Part shown: in pieces, positions 7,282-13,716 of the stretch | Numbering within the stretch: position 1 is the stretch's first letter | Layout of the letters: each line of letters opens with the position of its first letter | Assembly: GCA_000402295.1 (NCBI GenBank) | Contig: AQRW01000122.1 | Location: 1-14,948, forward strand | DNA length: 14,948 nucleotides | Direction of reading: 5' to 3' | DNA from: Candidatus Aerophobus profundus SCGC AAA252-L23 | Lineage (GTDB): Bacteria; Aerophobota; Aerophobia; Aerophobales; Aerophobaceae | The notes under the pieces: model-generated | What the model saw: only the letters and a program-made list of their open reading frames with translations | Databases searched by the model: none | Told to the model about the DNA's origin: nothing | Program-made: the position numbers and the translations under genes

Positions 7282-7710
7282 ATGCCTGTAGTTAGGATTG
7301 GTCCAAAGCATCAGGTAACTATCCCCAAAGAAGTCTTTGACCATCTCCACTTAAAGCCGGGTGATTTTTTGGAAGCAATTAGTCAAGGAGGAAAAGTTAT
7401 CATGGTACCAAGACAGCTTATCGCCAAAGCGCCGGTTCCCTCTCTTACTAAAAAAGAACAAGAGATTCTCTCCCGGGCTAAAGAAAAGATTGGCCAGATT
7501 CAAAAAGACATTCTCCACTCTCAAGGTTTTACCAAAGAAGAGGCAAAAGTAGCCTCTAAAGTGGGTCTGATTGATCCAGACCAAGCCTGGTGGTGGGTTG
7601 AGGAATGGCAGAAAGGCGAGAGAGAAGCAGAGAAGGATATAAGAGAAGGAAGACTCCATGGTCCTTTTAAAAGTGTAAAGGAATTCAAAAAGAGTATAGA
7701 AAAACGCTAA
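7282..7710 (+). CDS. AbrB/MazE (SpoVT-AbrB) family antitoxin
   Basis: This is a 142-residue protein. Residues 3-47 form a SpoVT-AbrB swapped-hairpin DNA-binding domain: VRIGPKHQVTIPKEVFDHL, then LKPGDFLEAI and KVIMVPRQLI. The C-terminal half is helical and charged and ends in DPDQAWWWVEEWQKGEREA and EDI-like residues before GRLHGPFKSVKEFKKSI, a tail seen in antitoxins next to RelE-type toxins; it would wrap the toxin. I start at ATG 7282 because AAGGAGGAGG (7270-7279) sits just before it. An upstream in-frame TTG at 7192 lies in front of the promoter and cannot be transcribed from it, and ATG 7246 has no ribosome site. The toxin follows six bases after the stop. The toxin appears damaged, so this may persist as a solitary regulator. 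Confidence 0.82.
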   Translation: MPVVRIGPKHQVTIPKEVFDHLHLKPGDFLEAISQGGKVIMVPRQLIAKAPVPSLTKKEQEILSRAKEKIGQIQKDILHSQGFTKEEAKVASKVGLIDPDQAWWWVEEWQKGEREAEKDIREGRLHGPFKSVKEFKKSIEKR

Positions 7711-7716
7711 TCAACT

Positions 7717-7956
7717 ATGAAACTTTATCCTACTAAGGATTTTATCGAATGTTATGAAAGTCTACCCCAGCGAATCCAGAAGCAAGCAGACAAACAACTG
7801 GGACTCTTACTTCAAAACCTTCATCATCCCTCTCTCAGAATAAAAAAGATGAAGGGAGTAAAAAACATCTGGGAAGCAAGGGTAACTAAGGATTACCGGT
7901 TCAGCTTTGGGATAAAAGGTGATACTTACATCTTACGCAGGATAGGTAAGTTTTAA
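7717..7956 (+). pseudogene. RelE/ParE-family toxin, C-terminus probably lost by a frameshift
   Basis: The present frame has 79 residues: MKLYPTKDFIECYESLPQRI, then LGLLLQNLHHPSLRIKKMKG, IWEARVTKDYRFSF and GDTYILRRIGKF before TAA. This is the fold of mRNA-cleaving RelE/YoeB-like toxins, with the conserved L-K-G, W-E-x-R and D-Y-R motifs. Family members usually continue after R-I-G with x-H-D-x-L and end a few residues later. Adding CATGATA after the Lys codon would give GKHDILRRP and then stop at the existing TAA at 7965, so a 7-base deletion explains the early stop. The conserved His would be gone, so the toxin is probably inactive. There is no ribosome site before ATG 7717; translation is likely coupled to the antitoxin. 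Confidence 0.7.
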
Positions 7957-8055
7957 GAAGACCTTAAATTTTACTCTTAAGATTCCCAAATTGGCAAGCA
8001 CGATATTTTAGAAAAGGGATAGTCTTTTTTTAGAGACAATTTAATGTTAAAAAAT

Positions 8056-8098
8056 CATATTATCTTACAATAATGCCAGCATATTGTCTTAACAATAA
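8056..8098. repeat. Two tandem operator-like repeats upstream of the parA stub
   Basis: CATATTATCTTACAATAA (8056-8073) and CATATTGTCTTAACAATAA (8080-8098) are direct repeats differing by one substitution and one inserted base, spaced 24 bases start to start. The second contains the exact dyad TATTGT-CTTA-ACAATA (8082-8097), the first a looser version. The second copy overlaps the promoter -35. They suit binding sites for a dimeric repressor or a partition-type DNA-binding protein. Confidence 0.7.
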
Positions 8099-8117
8099 AA
8101 TGGTAAACTGTTATACT
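8089..8117 (+). promoter_or_regulatory. Strong promoter for the parA-like stub, -35 inside an operator-like dyad
   Basis: TTAACA (8089-8094), 17 bases, then TATACT (8112-8117): ten of twelve matches to consensus at ideal spacing. Because the -35 lies in the dyad at 8082-8097, a bound protein would exclude RNA polymerase. Confidence 0.75.
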
Positions 8118-8134
8118 TCTAAGTAGGTATGCCA

Positions 8135-8359
8135 ATGAGCAAGTTTATCACCATTGCCAATAATAAAGGTGGAGTAGGAAAAACCACAACCGCTATGAAT
8201 TTAGCAGCGGCCCTGACTGAACAGAACAAAAAAATTCTGCTCATTGACTTAGGCCCTCAAGGAGGATTAATTTTGGGTTTAGGATTCAATCCCGATGATT
8301 TCGCCAGAACAATCTACAATATTCTCCTAAACTCCCAATTGAACTTGAGAGAGGAATAA
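8135..8359 (+). pseudogene. Truncated ParA/Soj-family partition ATPase (N-terminal 75 residues)
   Basis: The sequence begins MSKFITIANNKGGVGKTTTA, the deviant Walker A box (KGGVGKTT) of ParA/MinD ATPases, followed by MNLAAALTEQ and KKILLIDLGPQGGLI. The last motif is normally I-D-x-D-P-Q-G; here Gly replaces the second Asp. The frame stops after NLREE. Complete ParA proteins have about 250 residues, so Walker B and the DNA-binding surface are lost. I prefer ATG 8135 to ATG 8129 because the AGTAGGT ribosome site (8122-8128) is at the right distance only from the former. No parB follows. The strong promoter and operator-like repeats in front are intact, so it may still be transcribed. It fits a plasmid- or island-derived remnant beside the toxin-antitoxin debris. 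Confidence 0.78.
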
Positions 8360-8397
8360 TCGGTAAAGGTTCGTCTCCGTTAGCCTCGTAAGAGATG

Positions 8398-8440
8398 GTA
8401 TCGTTTGATACTTGACATCCTACCGCGATCATATTATACT
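8398..8440 (+). promoter_or_regulatory. Strong promoter with adjacent palindrome for the Cache operon
   Basis: TTGACA (8412-8417), 17 bases, then TATACT (8435-8440): eleven of twelve consensus matches. Directly against the -35 lies GTATC-GTTT-GATAC (8398-8411), a 5+5 dyad placed where an activator or repressor could act. The start point should be near 8447, leaving a leader of about 205 bases before the GTG at 8656. Confidence 0.75.
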
Positions 8441-8655
8441 CTGTGTAATGGCTCTAATCCAGGGAGTTGTTTCTTGCCATTCTCTTTGTAATGTTAGCGC
8501 CTACAGTGTTTTTTTTCAGCTTGACCGCCTCAAAGGTGGACCCAATCCGACAAATAATTCTCTCAATGGCTACATAGTAAAAGTTCCCCACAGAAAAAAC
8601 TAATTGGATATTTCGTTAAGAGGAGTAAAACGGTTAAATAGAAGGAGAAAGAAAA
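8441..8655 (+). other. Leader region of the Cache operon, unexplained
   Basis: No convincing gene lies between the parA stub and the Cache gene. The stretch has an 8-base T run near 8511, a hairpin CCGCCT (8525-8530)/AGGTGG (8534-8539) with one G-U pair and a CAA loop, and AATGGC (8447-8452) complementary to GCCATT (8476-8481). A 51-codon frame from ATG 8448 would be leaderless and looks non-protein-like. The break in parA followed by unrelated sequence suggests insertion or deletion debris, possibly the end of a mobile element; I cannot name a family or a known riboswitch. Confidence 0.5.
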
Positions 8656-9159
8656 GTGAAACAATCATTGGTAGGTATTATGGTATTAGCACTCGCTTTT
8701 GGTGGATGGACAGGTGTAGCAGCAGAACAAATCGAATTTGACTTAGAGTGTCAACAGAAAATTGCCGTTACCATAGTTCATAGTACTGCTCTCGGGCTAA
8801 GCGAGATAATAAGAGTTATTCCCGCAGAAAAAGATCGCATCCAGCTCATTCGCAGGTTCATTGCTCCCATTCGTTTTTACGCAGACCATTCGGGCTATTT
8901 TTATGTCTACAATCTCGATTGCGTGAACATCGCTCATGCCGCCCAGCCAGAACTGCAGGGTAAGGATCTTTACGACTATCAGGACTCAAAAGGCAAATAC
9001 GTTATCCGAGAACTGGCAGAAAAGGCAAAAGCAGGAGGTGGATTTCTACAGTATTATTGGCAGAATCCTCTCGCGAAAAAGGAACAAAAAAAGATCGGAT
9101 ATGTGGAAATGATCCCGGGAACCAACTATTTCATTGGTAGTGGAGTTTACCTGAACTAA
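8656..9159 (+). CDS. Secreted single-Cache-domain ligand sensor
   Basis: This is a 167-residue exported protein. The signal peptide is about 1-23 (VAA before Glu24), and the rest is one Cache_2-type sensor domain. Diagnostic pieces are the helix with IAVTIVHSTALGLSEIIR, then FYADHSGYFYVYNLDC, HAAQPELQGKDLYDYQDSKG, KYVIRELAEKAKAGGGF, YYWQNP and PGTNYFIGSGVY. Cache domains bind small ligands such as organic acids or amino acids and are normally the outer part of chemoreceptors or kinases; here there is no transmembrane anchor or output domain. The GTG start follows AAGGAG (8642-8647). The large Cache/binding-protein gene starts 52 bases downstream on the same strand and includes similar modules, so the two probably act on related ligands or interact. 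That partnership is inference. Confidence 0.88.
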   Translation: MKQSLVGIMVLALAFGGWTGVAAEQIEFDLECQQKIAVTIVHSTALGLSEIIRVIPAEKDRIQLIRRFIAPIRFYADHSGYFYVYNLDCVNIAHAAQPELQGKDLYDYQDSKGKYVIRELAEKAKAGGGFLQYYWQNPLAKKEQKKIGYVEMIPGTNYFIGSGVYLN

Positions 9160-9211
9160 TAAGAAGAACGACTCAAAGGATTAATCTAAGACTCAAAACG
9201 GAGGGGAGAAA

Positions 9212-11959
9212 ATGAAAAAGATGATAATATTTTGTACTCTTGTTTGCTTGGTTGTTCTGCCTACATTTAGCTTCGCCTACAGCATGGCAGATTATCAATA
9301 CCAAGAAACCAGGGAACTGGTGAGTTTTGTTGTCAGTGCGGCAGAAGAGATTGAAAAGGTGGGTGAAGAAGCATTCCCTCAATTCAGGGAAAAAGGTGGT
9401 AAGTGGTTTCGCAATGATTCCTATGTCTTTGTTTGGGGATTGGACGGTATGCGTTACGTCTATCCCCCGGATCTCAGTGGAGAAGGTAAAAATATGCTCG
9501 GGCTTGAAGACATCAACGGTAAGCCGATTGGAAGAATGATTGTTGAGATAGGTACCACCTCAACCGGGGAAGGCTGGTTGCACTATCAGTGGCCTCGGCC
9601 GGGAGGAGAAACCCCGGTCTGGAAATCCACCTTTGTCAAAACAACAACCGCTCCTTCAGGAAGAACTTATCTGGTAGGCAGTGGAAAATATGATATGGGA
9701 TGTGAGAGGATATTCCTAATTGATATGGTTAATCGGGCTATTTCTCTATTGGAAAAAGAAGGTTTAGCCGCCTTAGATGTCCTACGTTCAAAATCCAGTG
9801 AATTCATCTTTTCCAACAGTTATATTTTTATCAAAGATAACCAGGGGAATGAGCTCTTCAATGCCGCCTTCCCGGAACTTGAGGGAACCAATATTATCAA
9901 CCTAGAAGATGTCCAGGGCAAGTACTTTGTGCGGGAAGTACTAAACATTCTCAAGACCGAAGATAATTGCTGGATAGAATATATGTGGCCCAAGCCGGGA
10001 GAAACAGAGCCATCCAAGAAACTTGCTTACGAAAAGAAAATGGTGATTGATGATTTTACCTTGATTGTCGGTGCCAGCTACTATCCGGAAAGTCCATCAA
10101 TTCTGGGGCAACTTCAGCAGGCAACCCAGCAAGTCCTGGACGCTATTGATCAAGATCTTTCCTCTGCCACCCAGAAGATTTCCCTGGTAGGACTTTCCGG
10201 CATTGAAGCCAGGGATGTACTCATCGAGTTATGCGAGAAACACCCTTATGTAGTCGACGCTTGTACGGTAAACCAAGCTGGTATAATGACCGCGGTAGAG
10301 CCCCCACGATACCGGGAATTCGAAGGCTCGGATATCAGTGAACAGGAACATGTAATGCAACTGCACCAAACCAGAAAACCTGTACTGAGTAAGACTTTTC
10401 AGGTAGTGGAAGGATTCAAGGCCGTAGTCCTGGAACATCCCATCTTTTCTCCTCAAGAGGAAATGATTGGCTCCCTCAACGTGCTCATAAAGCCCGAATT
10501 GCTCTTGGAAACGCTCATTCTACCGCAAGTCCACGATCTTCTCTCCCTAGATCTTTGGGTAATGCAGCCGGACGGCCTTATTCTTTATGATCCCGATGTG
10601 CAAGAGATTGGAAGAAATCTGTTTTCCGATCCTCTATACCAACCATTTACTCAACTCCGTGCTCTGGGGAGAGAAATTGCCCTTGAAGACTCTGGTTCCG
10701 GTAGTTATCAGTTTTTCGGTCGGGATTTCACCGCTCCGGTGACCAAAAAAGCCTTCTGGGCAACCGTGGGTCTTCACGGCAGTCAGTGGCGATTGGTAAT
10801 CACCCGAGTACTCACTGGTGAGTCCTCGAGAGCCAAGAGGGACCTTTCCGAGTTAGGGCTTGCTTCACCTATCTTGATTGGTGCTTTGTATAATCTTACT
10901 GGAGCTATGTCTTCAATTGATACTCCCGCACTCAAGGGAGCTCTATTGGCCGTTAAACACCTCAACGCCAAAGGCGGTATTTCGGGAAGATCAGTCAGGT
11001 TGCTGTCTCTGGACACCAAAACTGACCCCGAGGAAGCAGCCTCAGCTGCCCATCAGCTTGTCACGACCGGTGTGGTGGCCGGTATCGGTTACGGTGATAC
11101 CACTTATGTACTAGCCGCCGCTCCTGTTTTTCAAGAAAGAGGTATCCCCTTTCTTACCTCAGGGGCAACGGACCCTCACCTCCCCGAAAGGGTGGGCAGT
11201 TATATGTTTCTGACTGCCTTTGGTGATGATGCCCAGGCCTACACTATCGCCGAATATCTGTACCACCAGAAAAGTGCCCGAACGGCCTGGGTTCTCACTA
11301 ATGAGGCGGTGGATTTCACCCGTCTTCTCTCTGAATTCTTCAAAGAGAGATTCAAAGAACTGGCTGGACCGGCAAGTATTGTCAGGGAGGATTCCTACAC
11401 CACCGCCGATAAGAATTTTTCGACTCAGATATCCAACCTTCAAGCCCTATCTCCCTCACCCGATATTCTCTTTGTCTCCGCCATTCCGGAAGATGCCGGA
11501 GTAATCGTGAGAAAAATAAGGCAAGGGGGAATTCTCACCATTATTGCCAGTGGTGATGGATTTGATACTCCTCTGTTAATTGAGGTTCCAGGGTCCGCCT
11601 TGGCCGACAACATCTATTTCTCTACCCATCAATCCTGGGAGAACCCGGCGGCTGAGGTTCAAGACTTTATCGGGGACTACATTAGAGAATATGGTTGTCC
11701 TCCTGACACAGCTTTTGCGGCCCTCGGTTACGATGCCGTAATGCTTTTGGCCCGGGCAATGAAAAGAGCAGATTCCACCGATCCCGAGGATATTAGGAAG
11801 GAATTGGCCCAGGAACAGGGATATCAGGGTGTCACCGGCCTTATTGCTTACAAAAATGGAAGTAGAGTTCCCCATAAGAGTGTGGCCATCATCAAAGTAG
11901 AAGAAGGGCAATTTCACTTCGTTACTACGGTCATTCCACGGATGAATACGGTATATTAA
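9212..11959 (+). CDS. Secreted multi-Cache protein fused to a Peripla_BP_6 binding domain
   Basis: This 915-residue exported protein has a signal peptide at about 1-22 (SFA before Tyr23) and no later membrane segment. Modules in order: Cache_2-like 25-165 (SYVFVWGLDG, ending in YLVGSGKY); Cache_2-like 166-295 (SYIFIKDNQG, FPELEGTNIINLEDVQGKYF, ending in LIVGASYY); a probable double-Cache (dCache_1-like) region at about 300-535, with HPYVVDACTVNQAGIM, FSPQEEMIGSLNVLI, WVMQPDGLILYDPD and GSQWRLVITR; then a full LivJ-type binding domain at about 553-905, with PILIGALYNLTGAM, LKGALLAVKHLNAKGGISGR, IPFLTSGATDP, TAFGDDAQA, AALGYDAVMLLARAM and GVTGLIAYKNG. So up to four PAS-like sensor folds sit on one solute-binding protein, all outside the cytoplasm. 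The ribosome site GGAGGGG (9200-9206) precedes ATG 9212. It is second in the operon with the single-Cache gene. No kinase, receptor or transporter partner is present. Family calls are firm; the function is unknown. Confidence 0.9.
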   Translation: MKKMIIFCTLVCLVVLPTFSFAYSMADYQYQETRELVSFVVSAAEEIEKVGEEAFPQFREKGGKWFRNDSYVFVWGLDGMRYVYPPDLSGEGKNMLGLEDINGKPIGRMIVEIGTTSTGEGWLHYQWPRPGGETPVWKSTFVKTTTAPSGRTYLVGSGKYDMGCERIFLIDMVNRAISLLEKEGLAALDVLRSKSSEFIFSNSYIFIKDNQGNELFNAAFPELEGTNIINLEDVQGKYFVREVLNILKTEDNCWIEYMWPKPGETEPSKKLAYEKKMVIDDFTLIVGASYYPESPSILGQLQQATQQVLDAIDQDLSSATQKISLVGLSGIEARDVLIELCEKHPYVVDACTVNQAGIMTAVEPPRYREFEGSDISEQEHVMQLHQTRKPVLSKTFQVVEGFKAVVLEHPIFSPQEEMIGSLNVLIKPELLLETLILPQVHDLLSLDLWVMQPDGLILYDPDVQEIGRNLFSDPLYQPFTQLRALGREIALEDSGSGSYQFFGRDFTAPVTKKAFWATVGLHGSQWRLVITRVLTGESSRAKRDLSELGLASPILIGALYNLTGAMSSIDTPALKGALLAVKHLNAKGGISGRSVRLLSLDTKTDPEEAASAAHQLVTTGVVAGIGYGDTTYVLAAAPVFQERGIPFLTSGATDPHLPERVGSYMFLTAFGDDAQAYTIAEYLYHQKSARTAWVLTNEAVDFTRLLSEFFKERFKELAGPASIVREDSYTTADKNFSTQISNLQALSPSPDILFVSAIPEDAGVIVRKIRQGGILTIIASGDGFDTPLLIEVPGSALADNIYFSTHQSWENPAAEVQDFIGDYIREYGCPPDTAFAALGYDAVMLLARAMKRADSTDPEDIRKELAQEQGYQGVTGLIAYKNGSRVPHKSVAIIKVEEGQFHFVTTVIPRMNTVY

Positions 11960-12116
11960 CCTCTTGCTACTACAGGGTAACGACTACTTTACTTGCGTTT
12001 TCCTTGATAAAAGGGAACCTGACGATAGACATTTCTTACCGACAGTCAAGCGAGGAATTGCCCAATCATATTCTTGAGTCAATAGGACTGCTCCGTCCAG
12101 ATCTGAGATAGCTCCC

Positions 12117-13565
12117 TCAATCTTTCACCAATGCTTCAAACAAAGTCCAGGGTTGGGTAGGCCGATCTTTGAGATAGCCGTCCAGATAGTCATACTGAGT
12201 ATGTTCGGTCAGAAAGGCTTCCGCATCGAAGGGCATACCACTGGAGCTGCCCCACCGGGCCCAGAAACTCATATTCCTGGCCAGATTACTGTCCGTTACT
12301 TTCCCATCCACGGCTCCGGCCGGCTGGTAGGGTAATCTGGCACCCCAATACTCGAAGCGATCCAGTTCGTAGTGACCCTCTACCGTCCGGGAACAAGGAT
12401 GATTTTCCTTTTGCAGATAGACATCGTAGTGGTCGGAAAGAACTCTTTGGGCCACTTCAATATCAATCTTCCCGTAGTGCTCCTTCATCAATTGAGTGAG
12501 GCGTACCCGACGGGCTCCCATGGGCATCCTGATATCAGAATAGCCAACATTGGAGCACTCCAGGTTACGAATCCGGGGATCAACGGGTGCGTTAAAGCCC
12601 ACGAAGAATCCATCCTTTTTTCGCTCGACATTTTGGTACCTTAACCCCAGTTCCAGGCGCATAATCTCATTGGTATTGACATCGGCCAAGAGCCAACTGT
12701 TGGCATAACCCCCATTATTCTTTTTCTCCATCAACTGCACAAACTCATCCAGATTGTCCGCGTATTGCATGGCTTTACGTACCCGGACAAATTCGGGGAC
12801 TTCGTTGGGGTCGTAATCACTGTAACCACCAATGGTTGTCTCGGTACCCATAAGCCCGGCGTCAGTGACAAAAAAATCAGACATGCTGTCAATATAACCC
12901 GGCAAGCTCTGCATGAACATATGGTGGCCTTTGGCTGGTACGATGTCCAGAATCACATTGAAGAATTGGCCCTGCTCAAAGGCATCCCAACTATTGTGGG
13001 CCATGACAACCTTTCCATCACTGGTGGCCGATCCAGTGGCGATGAAACCGCTGCAGTGATCTTTGTCCCCGTGATCATCCCCGGTAAATTTCCCGGCTTT
13101 CTCGTTGGGCCACCAGTAGTCAACCAGCTCAAAGTAGCCGTTCCAGGTCAAGACCTCCTGCCAGGTGATTTCCAACCCTACACTGCACGCCCCGGCAGCA
13201 ATGCCTTTCATCTCCTCAAGGAACTCCTCCTCTATGTGGGGTACAAAGATCTCCTCACTTGCTTGCAGGAAGAAATCCCATGTCTTGCCCGTCTCCCAGT
13301 AGGTCAGATGTTTGATAGTCCTTAGTATTTCAGCTAACTCCTGGGCTACTAGACGTCCGTGCTGGAATCCTCTCTGGTAAGGTTCACCCTCAACATGGAT
13401 ATAGACCCAGCCGTTCTTCTCAAAACGATAGCCCTTTCCCCACTCAGTGACCTCAATAGACCCTTTGTCAATTGTCGCTGGTAGCGCCGCCCAGGAAAAT
13501 GCTGTCAAAGCTAAACTGAGCATCAAAACTCCGACTCCGACTTTCAATAAGGTTTTTCTATCCAT
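12117..13565 (-). CDS. Secreted phospholipase-B-like / C45-type N-terminal-nucleophile hydrolase
   Basis: This is a 482-residue exported protein. The start is ATG 13565 because GGAGGT lies six bases ahead of it; an in-frame GTG 27 bases further upstream would place that site inside the coding region. The signal peptide ends at about 26 (SWA). Residues 52-71 (GWVYIHVEGEPYQRGFQHGR) resemble the opening of acyl-CoA:6-aminopenicillanic-acid acyltransferases and PLB-like proteins. DHCSGFIATG (169-178) holds the expected self-processing site, with Cys171 as the new N-terminal nucleophile, followed by MAHNSWDAF (188-196). DAGLMGTETTIGG (235-247) and NGGYANSWLLAD (284-295) correspond to the L-E-T-T-I-G and N-S-G-T-Y-N-N-Q-W blocks of PLBD proteins. 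It probably cleaves an amide or ester bond, such as a lipid acyl chain or N-acyl amino acid; the substrate is not decidable. It follows the binding lipoprotein, about 150 bases behind, and no terminator is obvious in the convergent gap 11960-12116. Confidence 0.88.
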   Translation of the reverse strand: MDRKTLLKVGVGVLMLSLALTAFSWAALPATIDKGSIEVTEWGKGYRFEKNGWVYIHVEGEPYQRGFQHGRLVAQELAEILRTIKHLTYWETGKTWDFFLQASEEIFVPHIEEEFLEEMKGIAAGACSVGLEITWQEVLTWNGYFELVDYWWPNEKAGKFTGDDHGDKDHCSGFIATGSATSDGKVVMAHNSWDAFEQGQFFNVILDIVPAKGHHMFMQSLPGYIDSMSDFFVTDAGLMGTETTIGGYSDYDPNEVPEFVRVRKAMQYADNLDEFVQLMEKKNNGGYANSWLLADVNTNEIMRLELGLRYQNVERKKDGFFVGFNAPVDPRIRNLECSNVGYSDIRMPMGARRVRLTQLMKEHYGKIDIEVAQRVLSDHYDVYLQKENHPCSRTVEGHYELDRFEYWGARLPYQPAGAVDGKVTDSNLARNMSFWARWGSSSGMPFDAEAFLTEHTQYDYLDGYLKDRPTQPWTLFEALVKD

Positions 13566-13716
13566 TCTTCTACCTCCATTTTGTTTATTCACCAGCCCAT
13601 AGACTTCTGTTATTCTTCAACATCTTCCCCAGCTAACCACGGCGATCATTATTCAAATTACCGGATTCAGGATAAAATGAGAGAGGGCGTATTACATAAG
13701 AAGACCCGACCCTCCG

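Noticed and set aside
8412..8603. 63-codon frame starting at TTG 8412 (or ATG 8448)
   Set aside because: The TTG is the promoter -35 itself and ATG 8448 would be leaderless without a ribosome site; the sequence matches nothing I know.
11960..12116. Possible bidirectional terminator between the convergent genes
   Set aside because: Only very short stems such as CCTT/AAGG near 11999-12015 are present, without a T run on either strand.
12765..13325. 186-codon plus-strand open frame
   Set aside because: It lies wholly inside the PLB-like hydrolase on the other strand, whose motifs and signal peptide are clear. It has no ribosome site or family match.
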